The notes beneath the pieces are model-generated. The model did no database searches. It was given only the letters and a program-made list of their open reading frames with translations, and was not told the DNA's origin. Position numbers and translations under genes: made by a program. A stretch of DNA of 64,000 bases from Erinaceus europaeus (lineage: Eukaryota > Chordata > Mammalia > Eulipotyphla > Erinaceidae): positions 87,027,581 through 87,091,580 of the forward strand of contig NC_080175.1 of assembly GCF_950295315.1 (NCBI RefSeq). Reading direction: 5' to 3'. Of the stretch, positions 32,788-43,344 are shown one piece after another. How positions within the stretch are numbered: the stretch's first letter is position 1; every line of letters starts with the position of its first letter.

Positions 32788-33105
32788 ATACAAGTCCAAG
32801 AAGGATGACAGAGGACCTAGTGGGGGATGTTTTGTTATATAGAAAACTGAGTGGTCCGGGAGGTGGCACAGTGGTAAAGCTTTGGACTCTCAAGCATGAG
32901 GTCATGATTTCAATCCCGGCAGCACATGTGCCAGAGTGATGTCTGGTTCTTTCTCTCTTCTCCTATCTTTCTCATAAATAAATAAGACCTTTAAAAAAAA
33001 AAAAAAAAAGAAAACTGAGAAATGTTATGCATGTACAAACTATTGTATTAACTGTTGGATGTAAAACATTAATTCCCCAATAAAGAAATTTTAAAAAATT
33101 AAAAT
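32788..33105 (+). mobile_element. L1 3' UTR, split by SINE-C
   Basis: 'aagaaggatgacagaggac', then after the SINE 'catgtacaaactattgta', 'gtaaaacattaattcccc', 'aataaagaaatttt'. A short 5'-truncated L1. Confidence 0.9.
32852..33008 (+). mobile_element. SINE-C with exact 11-bp target duplication
   Basis: 'tggtccgggaggtggcacag', 'catgatttcaatcccggc', 'taaataaataagaccttt', A run. 'agaaaactgag' flanks it at 32841-32851 and 33009-33019. Ends AATAA...CTTT, the T+ SINE signature. Confidence 0.94.
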
Positions 33106-33129
33106 TAAAAAATATATATTATCTTGCCC

Positions 33130-33420
33130 TCTCTATCCCCAGTACCCTCTTGATTTCTGGCTGTCTCTATCCAATAAATAAAGATAATAAAAAATATTAA
33201 AACAAAGGGTGGGCCTAGGTGGTAGTGCATCTGGTTGAGTGCACATATTACAATGTGCAAGGAACTGCGTTTTTGTCCCTAGCCCCCACCTACAGGGGCA
33301 AAGCTTTAGGAATGGTGGAGCAGTGTTCCAAGTTTCTCTGTCTTTCTCCCTCTCTGCTTCCCTCTACCCTTTTAATTTCTGGATGTTTCTATCAAAAAAA
33401 TAAAGATAATAAAAATTAAA
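33130..33420 (+). mobile_element. SINE-A 3' scrap plus a full SINE-A
   Basis: 33130-33205 holds a SINE-A end ('ctatccaataaataaagata'). 33210-33420 is a second, diverged copy from 'gggcctaggtggtagtgcat' to a similar end. Confidence 0.82.
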
Positions 33421-34098
33421 AAATATATATGTATACCAACAAGTACTATAAAATGAGATTTCATGGTATTCCATAGATAAAGTTTAACTTGAAAAGAGTT
33501 AACAGCCTGTAATCACCAAAGATACAGTGTGTCAAATCATTGGGAATAAATTTGAAACTACTAGAGAAGTGCTGTGCTTTGTCAGATCTACATGAAGAGA
33601 CATTTCAGTACTATGTACCTTCTTTTCAACCTTCCAAATCTTTTCCATGTGCATTGTCAAACAATGCTGTTGTTAACACAATGCATTTCACAAATGCCCA
33701 AGCACAGGGTGGTGGGGTATGAGCCAGAAGCTTCCAAGGTTCAATCTGAAAGTGACCTTCAAACACAGAAGACAGGGTTAAAGGTAAGAAAGAGGCAGGA
33801 TTGGTACAGATACTCAAGACTGGTATAACAGTTACAAATATTATAAAAATATATACTTCTGAGGCATAAGACAGACATTGTTAGAATAGGATTTCATTCT
33901 AGAATTTTTCCCACATACAACCCCAGATACCAAAGCTTTATAGAGACTCTAGCTGTGTTTAGTTATGTACACAGCACAGACAGCTTCAACAATACAGAAC
34001 TGCTTTTGAGAAGACATACTTCCAAGGGATGGGAATAATTTATTGACAGAATAAATTAAGTAGTGAAACTTAACTTTTATTTTTAAAAAGTAGGTTTC

Positions 34099-34134
<36 letters not shown>

Positions 34135-34524
34135 AATAAAACAGAGTTGAGCTGAGCCTCCAGTAAAATAAAAAATATAATAATAAAAGCCTCAAAACAA
34201 CAAGATAAATAATCATGATCGTGGAAGGAAAATTTATGATATAGTTCTTGCAGTATTTTTGCCCCCAAGTTATTCAATCACCAATTCTGGTACTGCTAGG
34301 AGTGGATTTAACTGATGGAATGAAATTACTAATCAGCTGACTTGAAAATAGTGAGAGCAGCCTGGATTTTCCAGGTGGGCCAAATTACTTAAGCTGTAAA
34401 AGCAGAGAAATTTCTCAGCTAGCAGGAGGAAAATGTGGTAGAAGAGAGAGGCAGAGGGGAAGTGAGTTAAGGTGGAGAATAGCTTCACTCTCTTGTTATT
34501 TGTTTAAAGATGAAAGGAGGTTGC
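33421..34524. other. Unique sequence with a (CA)n microsatellite
   Basis: No gene or element recognised. (CA)n at 34103-34132. Confidence 0.5.
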
Positions 34525-34859
34525 TGTTGTATGCTTTACATTGGGTTCTAGTTCTCCCCCGCCAAGAGAATTGGATCAGTCCTGTTAATTTCGCGGGCCC
34601 GCTTGGCCCCGCCCCGAGGAACCCCACCAGAGTTCCAGAGTGACAGAGTTGGAAAGGGTTCCTGAGTTCCAGAGTAAGAGAGAGTGCTTGCGCCGCCGCA
34701 AAGAGACAGCAGAGTTCTGTTTGGTGATTAGTTTGTCTTAGTTTATGAATTGTTGTTCCTGAATAAAGAAATACAGCTTCCCTGCCCAGCCGTTGTCTCC
34801 GCGTCTCTGTTACCCACCGTGAAGCTAGCCCGGCTGGAGCCGCCGAAATTTTAACAACA
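34525..34859 (+). repeat. 5' LTR
   Basis: 335 bp, TG...CA ends. Contains a GC-rich stretch 'gcgggcccgcttggccccg' and the polyadenylation signal AATAAA at 34762-34767, which places R near the middle to 3' part. Identical in length to the 3' LTR. Confidence 0.95.
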
Positions 34860-34861
34860 AA

Positions 34862-34879
34862 TGGCGCCCACGTGGACCT
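34862..34879 (+). promoter_or_regulatory. Primer binding site, tRNA-Lys type
   Basis: 'tggcgcccacgtggacct' starts two bases after the LTR. It resembles the tRNA-Lys1,2 primer site used by many class II retroviruses but lacks one base and differs near its end. Confidence 0.75.
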
Positions 34880-34984
34880 GACCTGCGCATCTCTCAGATA
34901 AGTAAAGACAATTTGGCTACCTATGCACTATGGCCTTCTCTTCTGCTTGTGAAGAGATCTCCAAAGGCCTCTGCTCTTTCTTCA

Positions 34985-35721
34985 CGAGACTGTTTTGCTG
35001 TTTCTAGAACATTTATCTCTGGACCACTCTGTGGTTTCCACTCGCTCGGGCGAACTCAGAACAGCCAGCGGGAATAGCCAGCGGGCGGGAGGCGAGGCGG
35101 AGAGCTGCTGTTTGCACCTGGTTAAACAGCCAGCCAGCCGGCTGCGCCCAGACAACCCCGCGCACCGCGCCCGCAGCCCCGCAGCCCCGCAGCCCGCAGG
35201 AGGCCGACGCCAGCACACAAGAGCCCCAAGAGCCCCGCAGCTCGCAGGAGGCTGACGCCAACATGCTGGAGCCCGATGCCAACACGCTGGAGCCCGATGC
35301 CAACACGCAAGAGCCCGAGGCCAGCCCACAGGAGCAGGGCACTGGATGCATGATCCCTCCACGCTGCTCGGCCACTGCGAGCAGGGCAGCAGACATGGCA
35401 GGGCCATGGGGCAGGGCCACGGCGGCCTATCATGGCCGCCACCCCTGGGCACCTAGGCCCACGCCTTCTACAATGCTGGCCCACCTGCCCTCTTGCTATA
35501 AATTCTGGAATGATCCTGGGCCTCCCGGACCCCCAGGCTCCCTGCCGAAACTGGGCACACGAGATCTCCAGCTGCCGGTCTGGTCTGAAGGCAAACAAGC
35601 TGGAGTACACAGAGATTTGTGCAGAGATCGCAACCTGCAATTCCTAGAAGTGAAGCTGCGCGGGAAGCCACCTCCGGATGGTGAACCCCCCCCCCCAACA
35701 ACTAAGACAGTACAGATTTAA
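34985..35721 (+). other. CpG-rich internal segment of the ERV with in-frame 21-bp repeats
   Basis: 35030-35700 is strikingly GC- and CpG-rich in an AT-rich window. A 152-codon frame at 35263-35721 begins with repeated LEPDAN units: three 21-bp repeats at 35263-35325. An 86-codon frame (34995-35255) overlaps its upstream part in another phase. Neither resembles a retroviral protein that I recognise. It could be captured host or leader sequence, or degenerate gag. I do not call it a gene. Confidence 0.55.
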
Positions 35722-35960
35722 ATTCATGTTCAAAATGACATGTCTTCGTAACAAAGGTTTCTCTCCTTGTGTATTAATGACCATGTTTATGTGTATGTTT
35801 AAAGTTTGGTAAACAGTAACTTTAAGGCTAAATTCTTACTAGACAAAGTTAAATGAAAAAGGTTTTCAACGTAATTCTCATAAAGATAAAATTAACTTAC
35901 ATTTAAAGTCTAAGGTAAAAATTAGTTAACAAGCAATATATTTTAAGTAAGTTGGTCTAA

Positions 35961-36180
35961 ACAAAAGGTTAAATAGACTTGTTGATATGTAAAACTCTCC
36001 ATTACCTTCTCTATTAGAAATGGTAGATCTCACAATGGCTATGCTAATTATTCTCATGCCTGAGGTTTCCTTTCCGGCCCACAACTAGGGTGTGTCTCCA
36101 TCTTGAATGGGTGTAACAAAAGGTTAAAAGACGTTGTTGATATGTAAAAGTCTCAAATTCCTTCTCTATTAGAAATATGC
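35961..36180. repeat. Duplicated 65-bp segment inside the ERV
   Basis: 35961-36024 and 36116-36180 share 'acaaaaggttaaa', 'gttgatatgtaaaa' and 'ccttctctattagaaat', about 155 bp apart. A duplication within the AT-rich 3' half. Confidence 0.85.
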
Positions 36181-36493
36181 TAATAACAAGTTTTGTTTCA
36201 TAGTAAGTAAATTGCAGCCAGCTGCCTTTGGGACTCTAGGCCATTCCCCACCCCCATGCAAATGCCCGTCAAGGCAAGTACGCCCCCCAGAGGCAAGAAA
36301 TGTTTTTTTTAAGCTGATAAAGTTTAGCCCACAGAGGCAGATATGGCCCCCTCAGGCCTTCCCTTAGCAGCACACTGGTTCTTGTCACTTGCTTGCATGT
36401 TTCTCCATGTTTGTGCCAGTTTCTTTTTATAAAAATGCCTGTACAATATAGGTTTCTGTTCACCCCACACCCTTGATACTGTAGCCATTTAGT

Positions 36494-36511
36494 TAAAAGA
36501 AAAGGGGGAAT
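36494..36511 (+). promoter_or_regulatory. Polypurine tract of the ERV
   Basis: 'aaaagaaaagggggaat' immediately precedes the 3' LTR. It is the expected plus-strand primer site. Confidence 0.88.
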
Positions 36512-36846
36512 TGTTGTATGCTTTACACTGGGTTCTAGTTCTCCCCCGCCAAGAGAATTGGATCAGTCCTGTTAATTTCACGGGCCTGCTTGGCCCCGCC
36601 CCGAGGAACCCTGCCAGAGTTCCAGAGTGACAGAGTTGGAGAGGGTTCCTGAATTCCAGAGTAAGAGAGAGTGCTTGCACTGCCGCAAAGAGACAGCAGA
36701 GTTCTGTTTGGTGATTAGTTTGTCTTAGTTTATGAATCGTTGTTCCTGAATAAAGAAATACAGCTTCCCTGCCCAGCCGTTGTCTCCGTGTCTCTGTTAC
36801 CCGCCGTGAAGCTAGCCCGGCTAGAACCGCCGAAATTTTAACAACA
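36512..36846 (+). repeat. 3' LTR
   Basis: 335 bp, colinear with the 5' LTR, no indels, about 14 substitutions by eye. Followed directly by the 6-bp target duplication. Confidence 0.95.
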
Positions 36847-36852
36847 GGTTGC

Positions 36853-37204
36853 CATGTGCCATGGATGATGAGTAGACTTGGCGATATAAGAATGGTCACT
36901 GACCGAAAATCAACAGGACTGCAATCCCAGTGAAATGGAGCCCAACTGAAAATGGGGTAAATTAGCAAATAGATTCATCCCAAAGCAACTGAAAAGAAAC
37001 AGCAAAGTGAACTCTATGAACTCGGTCACATATTATAAATAGAAGTAAATGAATCTGTGTTGTTTTCAGCCACTAATTAGATGGTAATCCATTTTGACGC
37101 AATAAAGAACACAATAGGAAAGACTGAACTTGGATATTCATTCATTCTATGGATTTAGATTATATCAATGTTTAATTACTCCTTTTTCTATTTAAAAAAT
37201 TTCT
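36853..37204. other. Unique sequence
   Basis: Nothing recognised. Confidence 0.5.
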
Positions 37205-37207
37205 AAT

Positions 37208-37400
37208 TGGGGGCTGGTAATGCACCTGATTAAATGCATGTACTATAATGCACAGCATCTTAGTTTCAAGCTCCCATACCCTATGCAGGGGGAAAGCTTC
37301 ATGAGTAGTGAAACAATGCTGCAGGTGTCCCTCTGTCTCTCCCTTTCTATCTCTTCCCTCTCAATTTCTCTCTGCTCTATCAAATAAATAAATAAAGATA
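37208..37400 (+). mobile_element. SINE-A, diverged
   Basis: 'gctggtaatgcacctgatta', 'gggggaaagcttcatgag', 'gctgcaggtgtccctctg', 'atcaaataaataaataaag'. Confidence 0.82.
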
Positions 37401-37411
37401 AAAATTGTAAT

Positions 37412-37715
37412 TACAGATTATGTGTACATGGCATGAAGTGCAAGGAGTAAAGATCTCAGTTCAAACCCCAGCTCCCCACCTGCAGGGGGCCTCACTTCAC
37501 AAGTGGTGAAGCAGGTCTGCAGGTGTCTATCTTTCTCTCTTCCTCTCTGTCTTCCCCTCCTCTCTCCATTTCTCTCTGCCCTATCTAGTAACAATGACAG
37601 AAATAATAACAACAACAATGATAAACAACAAGGGCAACAAAAGGGAAAAAATCACCTCCAGGAGCAGTGGATTTGTAGTGTAGGCACAGAGCCCCAATGA
37701 TAACCCTGGAGGGAA
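37412..37715 (+). mobile_element. SINE-B, 5'-truncated
   Basis: 'catggcatgaagtgcaagg', 'ctccccacctgcaggggg', the (AAC)n region, and the full tail 'aggagcagtggatttgtag'. Confidence 0.87.
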
Positions 37716-37721
37716 AAAAAA

Positions 37722-37803
37722 AAGGAAGGAAGGAAGGAAGGAAGGAAAGTAGGAAGAAAGTAAGAAAGAAAGAAAGAGAGAAAGAAAGAACGAAAGAAAG
37801 AAA
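37722..37803. repeat. (GGAA)n/(AAAG)n microsatellite
   Basis: Purine-rich tetranucleotide tract at the 3' end of the SINE-B above. Confidence 0.93.
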
Positions 37804-37849
37804 ATTGTAATTGTATTTATTGCATTTGATAGAGAAAGATAGTCACATG

Positions 37850-38213
37850 ATGCTGGTCCCAGTTCGGGGTGCCAGATGCCGGGCTAGCTTCGCGGGCAGG
37901 AGAGTGACGACCAGGGATTCATGGCTGAGCTGGGAACGCAGTTCAATCTTTATTGAAAAGCAGGGATGCAGTTCAACAATCTAATCTCTAATCACAATCC
38001 TGTCCTATATATCTTCTGAGGCGGAAGTGTCAGGAAGGGGAAGTACATAGGATAGGGGGTGGGGAGAAGGAAAAAGCGCAAACCAATGGGGACTAAACCA
38101 ATGAAAACAATGATTATGTAAATAGACCACAGCATTAAGCAATACAAGTGAACCTAACCTGATGATCAAAACAGAAGTTCTTATAAGCAGAATTTAGAAG
38201 CATACCAACAACA
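37850..38213 (-). mobile_element. LTR plus adjoining primer site, reversed
   Basis: LTR at 37877-38213 on the minus strand, about 337 bp, from TGTTGTTGG to ...GCCCGGCA, with AATAAA (reversed as 'ctttattgaa' at 37949-37958). Just beyond it (37855-37876) the minus strand reads 'tggcaccccgaactgggacc', laid out like a primer binding site. Sharing 'catgaatccctggt' and 'gaagctagcc' with 47005-47430 makes the two the same family. The rest of the provirus is absent. Confidence 0.82.
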
Positions 38214-38630
38214 AGAGACAGAAAATGTCAAATCAGACCACCACTCTGGTATATGAAGCACTGAGAATCGATTCAGAAATCTTAGTTATACAAGCTCAGT
38301 TCTCTATCAGTTGAGCTATTTTCAGACTACTTAAGGGGTGTATTATTAAAGAGGTGGAAAGAGGAAATGAACACTGGTGCTTAAAAACCTCAGTACTTTA
38401 ATAAAAATTTATTTTAAAAGAATATATTAAACTACTATATATGCATACTTTTGAAATAACTTTCTAGGTCCAGAATTGGGGTACTCCAGTCCAGGATGCC
38501 ATTCCAATAAAGTAAAAGATATTTTGTGGGTACCTATAATTTTTTTTACATGACCAGAAACATAGTTTTCAAATTGCTCAATTCCCAAAGACAAAGTCAA
38601 CACACTGGGCTCTATATTAATTCTTTTCTT
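38214..38630. other. Unique sequence
   Basis: Nothing recognised. Confidence 0.5.
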
Positions 38631-38633
38631 CCT

Positions 38634-38823
38634 GCCAGGCAGTGGCGCACCTGGCTAAGTGCACAGATTACAGTGTGTATGGACCCTGGTCCCCACCTGC
38701 AGGAAGAAAGCTTCACAAGTGGTGAAGTAGGGTTGCAGGTGTCTCTCTGTCTCTTTCCTTCACTATATCCTCCTCCCTTCTCAATTTTTCTCTGTCTATA
38801 TCTAATATAAATAAATAAATACT
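38634..38823 (+). mobile_element. SINE-A
   Basis: 'gccaggcagtggcgcacctg', 'gaaagcttcacaagtggtg', 'ctaatataaataaataaat'. Confidence 0.88.
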
Positions 38824-38829
38824 GATTTT

Positions 38830-40212
38830 TTTCTTCCTTTTTATCCCAAACAAGGTTGACCATGTGACCCCAGTCAATAAGATAACTTCTGTTTTCTCCC
38901 TTGTTGTCTATACTTTATCCTCTAAAGACTTCCTGCCTCTGTACCACTTGACAGTTCTCCAAATGAAAATTGCTTTGTGAAATGTTATAATTTGTTTGTG
39001 CTATTTAAGTTACTGTCTTTATTTTTAACAATACAGATACATATATACATTCAAGGACATAGTTACCTTTAAGCTTAGTAAACAAATGATTGAGAGTTAC
39101 TGATTGCAGTGACATAGATAATATGACACTACTCAGCCATTTCCTCTATTTTAATGAGCATTCCCAACTATTTCCAACAATGGAATTCATGTCTCTAATT
39201 CTCGGTTTGATGACTGTCTGCCAAATCACAACTTTAAGTAGTAGGTGGTTTGAATGCCTGCAAGCTTTATTATCTGATGAAATGCTCAACATCTCCAGCA
39301 CCACATTAGAGGATGCACTTTTATGTAAACATTAGAGTTGTCAGAGACTGGGTATCAACTGATAATTGCTCATTTCATATCTGCTATTTTGTGTCTTGTT
39401 AGGAGACTGAGATTTTAATTTCTGTAAGGTCAAATTGGTCTTGCTGGAGAACCAAATCATTCTGCTAATCATGATGTTGCTGAAATGCCTTAATAATCAG
39501 TTTTGCTTCTCTAACCTTGAACAACTGAATTTTCATTTCATTAACAGTCATAATTCCCCTTATTACTAAAAATGTTTCTCCTGGCTATAATGACAATCTA
39601 ATTTACCAATTTAAATGCTTTGCATTACAGTGACTTGTGTTCATATCTTAGTCCGCCTGGTAAAGTTGAATCCCTCTAAAGGTCAGATAGCCCCAGCATT
39701 GAATCTCTCATAAGTTTGACACTGAATATATAGACCTGTTTTGATCATACAGCACAATCCCCTCTGACATTAAAAATTCTTGCAGCAATGAGTCTAGTGG
39801 TGGAAACTTACCCATGTTATTTTCCTCTTTCCAAGAACTCTTAGAACTCTCTGAAATCAGTGAATAATGTTTTCTGTTCTATTGAGTAGGTAATTAAACA
39901 AACCAACATTATGCATGCAAACTAAACATGTTTTTTGTTACTCCTCACTCATCTGAAGCACCTATAAAAGCTAAAGAAACTCATAATTTGACATTCTAGT
40001 TAGTGGTTTAAATGCATCCCTAGAAGTACACCAAATGCTTCCTTGCTAATTATCTATCAAACTTGCTCCTACTGCTATCTGAAGCAGCCACTCTGTTAGC
40101 ACTTGCATTCTCAGCAACTTTCAAAACTTATGAACCGTCTTGTTGTCAGAAGTGGCTTATTTAACTTCTTCTAATCACAGGCTTAGATAGTAAATTTATT
40201 TTTGCTGATTAA
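38830..40212. other. Unique, repeat-free AT-rich stretch
   Basis: The longest run without an obvious repeat, about 1.4 kb. Rich in homeodomain-like TAAT cores between 39350 and 39700. No coding signal. Confidence 0.5.
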
Positions 40213-40214
40213 GT

Positions 40215-40865
40215 GATTTTTTTTTTCATTTTTTGGGGGTGGCTAATGGTTTACATTATAGTTGTTGATACATGGGTACAATTTCTCACCTACTTGTGAT
40301 AGGTGTCTACACAATGCGTGTCACCCCGGTTCAGGTCCTTCTCCACCATCATGCACCAGGAAACCAATTCTCTCTCCAACAATCTTCATTCCTCTCCCAC
40401 CTCAGAGTCTTTTACTTTGGTGCAATATGCCACACCCCGTCCAAGTTTTGTTTTGCATTTCCCTCTCTGCCCTTGTCTCTTATGTTTCATCTATAAGTAG
40501 AATCATCTGGCATTTGTCCTTTTCTTATTGGCTTCTCTCATATAACATGATGCCTTCAAATTCCATCCAAGATGAGGCAAAGGAGATGACTCATTGTTTT
40601 GTAACAACTGAGTAATATATATATACCTCACAACTTTCTTAGACATTAGTCTTATTTGCTCCAAGTTTGAACTATTACAGTTTCTGCTGCTATGAATAAA
40701 GGTGTACACAGATCTGTGTATGTTATTTTGTTTCCTTTGGATAAATCACCAGGTAAGATATTTCTGAGTCACACAGTAAGCCCATTCTAATGTTCTGGGA
40801 AATATTCAGACTGTTTTCCATAAATGGTTTTAGTGAAAGGTGATTATCCTTTCTCTTGTAACCCT
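40215..40865 (-). mobile_element. L1 3' end (older subfamily), reversed
   Basis: Poly-T start, 3' UTR 'tttacattatagttgttgat', 'ccgtccaagttttgttttg', 'agaatcatctggcatttgtc', then antisense ORF2 'gctgctatgaataaagg', 'gactgttttccata'. It links the 3' UTR scraps elsewhere to L1. Confidence 0.87.
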
Positions 40866-40869
40866 GAGT

Positions 40870-42775
40870 GGACATTGAGGACCCACGTGGAAGGGGATTT
40901 AGACTGGTGGTAGGAATGGTGTGCAGACCCCTGTAGTGGAAAGATGAGAAAAATTCTTAATGTGATAACTGTCTCGTAAATACTTATTTCAAGATAAAAT
41001 AGTAATAAATAAATAACCTACTGTTGATCTCAATCTGTATCTGGATTACAGAACATCCGAGTATACTGATAACAAAAGCAGTCAGAAGTTCTAACCCCAG
41101 CTCTACTTTCTACTCATCTGTCTGATGTCATATTCTTTTTTTTTTTTTATCTATGCTAAAGTTAAGATGGCTTTGGTGTTTTTTGCTAAAGAGTTACCTG
41201 AACTGAAATGAGTCAAGTTGAACAAGGACTTCCATCAGTGCTACTATGTGAAAAAGCAGAAATGTCAAAATCCACTTCACAACCCATATACTGACGCTTT
41301 GTAATTATATTGAGTTGCATTTTGTTATATGTAATACTATATTGTGATTGACATTTCTGGTGATGACGTGTGTACTCATTNNNNNNNNNNNNNNNNNNNN
41401 NNNNNNNNNNNNNNNNNNNNNNNNNNNNNNNNNNNNNNNNNNNNNNNNNNNNNNNNNNNNNNNNNNNNNNNNNNNNNNNNNNNNNNNNNNNNNNNNNNNN
41501 NNNNNNNNNNNNNNNNNNNNNNNNNNNNNNNNNNNNNNNNNNNNNNNNNNNNNNNNNNNNNNNNNNNNNNNNNNNNNNNNGGTTACTGAGCAGTAGGCTC
41601 AAACATGTACTGTGTTCTGTGTTCATTTCCACAGTGCCTCACAAAACTAAACAAAAGATATTCACCAGTCTGTCAGTGAAAACTCCGGTATGAACTCTAC
41701 AATATTTTCCTTAACACTGTAATTCACAACCCCTAGCCTCATTAAGCACAAGAAGCTTATTAAAGTAGGATATATTGATTAACACTTGAAATGTGAAAAT
41801 GTCAACTTTATACTCACAATACATGAAGGTGTCTCTTGATAGTAAACCTGGGCAGAAATTTTTATCCATATCTGATTAGCTTATTTTAAAGCTAGTTTTT
41901 TGTTTTTTTGTTTGTTTGTTTGTTTTTAGAAATTCTACTTTGGTGATATTTAATATCCCCTATGTGTATATATTAGTTACTGTAGCCTTGAATACCTCTT
42001 AAACTATATGCTACAAGTTAAATATACAAGTTAAAAATTTCACACCACACTGTATTTTTCACACAATAGTCCTAAAGACCATGCCATGTTGTTTCAAAGT
42101 TCTTTACTTCAGTAACTTTCCACTAATATAAAGTGTGTATCATCCAATCTCATAAGTACCTGTACAGGCTGATTTTGTTTAAGACCCACCTAATACCCTT
42201 AATTCACACTGATGAGAATTTATTATGTTAATTTCATCGCTGTGCTCTTCCATTCCTAGCTAGAGTTTTAACTATATTTCGAAAGGTTATCAACACTGTT
42301 GAATGCTCCCCCCCCAAGAAAACTTTGATAATTATTTCCATCAACCAGGAAGAAAACATGTCATTCACTCTTGACTAAATTTATCCTTTTAACCTAAATT
42401 CAACCTTGTTTTGTATGAAAACTTAAAACGCTAAATAATCAAAAGAGCTGATCATCTCTTCAAAATAAGTGAGCAGTGCAATATTAAAGAAACTTTCTCC
42501 ATTGAACTTAAGCCTAAAATAACTTGTTTCTGTTTTTGTTTTTAAGCACCTTAGAGGAAGGACTCACCAAACAACATTCCTTTATTTGCAGTCAGAGAGT
42601 TATAAGTTATTAATTCACTTGCCACTAAATAAATAAAGGGCCCATCTTCTCAGTCTTGCTTAATTCTGTTAGAGAAATATGCTTTCTGATAAAACAGTGT
42701 TTCCCTCTGTCAGAGAACTACTCACAGCTCACTTACTGATCACATGACAATGCCACATAGTATGCGTCTATAGAC
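40870..42775. other. Unique sequence containing an assembly gap
   Basis: No gene or element recognised on either side of the gap. Frames that cross the gap are meaningless. Confidence 0.6.
41381..41580. other. Assembly gap, 200 N
   Basis: Exactly 200 N, possibly a placeholder, so the true size may be unknown. Confidence 0.99.
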
Positions 42776-42779
42776 TATT

Positions 42780-43330
42780 TTTTAATTGGTGATTTAATAG
42801 TGGTATGCACAAGGTTACAAGAATATAGGAGATAGATGCATACTGTACTCACCACCAAAGGTCTGTGCCCCCACATCATTATGGCCTATAACTCTACAGA
42901 TTTGAATAAATAATAGTGAATAAAATCTGCTGTACATATTTTTCACTTTTTTTTTTTAACTATTAGTGATTTAATAGTGATCAACAGGACTGTAGCACAA
43001 GAGGCATGCAATTCCCACCACCAGATATCTGTATCCTATCCCCTCCATTGGATTTTCCCTATTTTTTATCCCTCTGGGAGTATGGACTAAAAAACTTTAT
43101 GGGGTGCATAAGGTATAATTGCTTCTCTGCTGGACACAGGCATTGGCAGGTTGACCCATACCCCCAGGTTGTTTCTATCTTTCTCTAGTAGTGTAGTGGT
43201 CTGGAGAGATGGGGTTCTAGGACATATTGGTGAGGTTGTCGGCCCAGGAAAGGTAGGTTGGTATCATGGTAGTATTTTTTAACTCTTATGAGTGAGATCA
43301 TTCCATATCTATCCTTCTCTTACTGCTTTA
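42780..43330 (-). mobile_element. Family X (old copy) with L1-like flank, reversed
   Basis: T run at 42947, 'aattcccaccaccagatat', 'ccctctgggagtatggac', 'ggcattggcaggttgaccc', 'ttctaggacatattggtg' follow the family X order with high divergence. 43270-43330 resembles antisense L1 ('gagtgagatcattccatat'). Confidence 0.65.
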
Positions 43331-43344
43331 TCTCTCTTAACATG

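Larger units (their letters stand above)
34525..36846 (+). mobile_element. Complete non-autonomous endogenous retrovirus (class II / ERVK-like)
   Basis: Two 335-bp LTRs (34525-34859, 36512-36846) begin TGTTGT and end ACAACA, and enclose only about 1.65 kb. The 6-bp 'ggttgc' flanks it at 34519-34524 and 36847-36852. Six-base target duplications and a Lys-type primer site are typical of class II (betaretrovirus-like) ERVs. No gag, protease, RT, integrase or envelope motif is visible, so it must have used proteins from a relative. The LTRs differ at about 14 of 335 sites by eye (about 4%), several of them at CpG, indicating a moderately recent insertion. Confidence 0.93.

Noticed and set aside
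34982..35640. Minus-strand frames of 135-172 codons over the ERV
   Set aside because: GC-rich DNA lacks stop codons in several frames; there is no retroviral motif and the strand is opposite to the provirus.
35030..35721. CpG island with a host promoter
   Set aside because: The GC-rich block lies wholly inside the ERV between its LTRs, with no exon nearby.
41213..41693. Frames crossing 41381-41580
   Set aside because: They cross the assembly gap; the residues are unknown.
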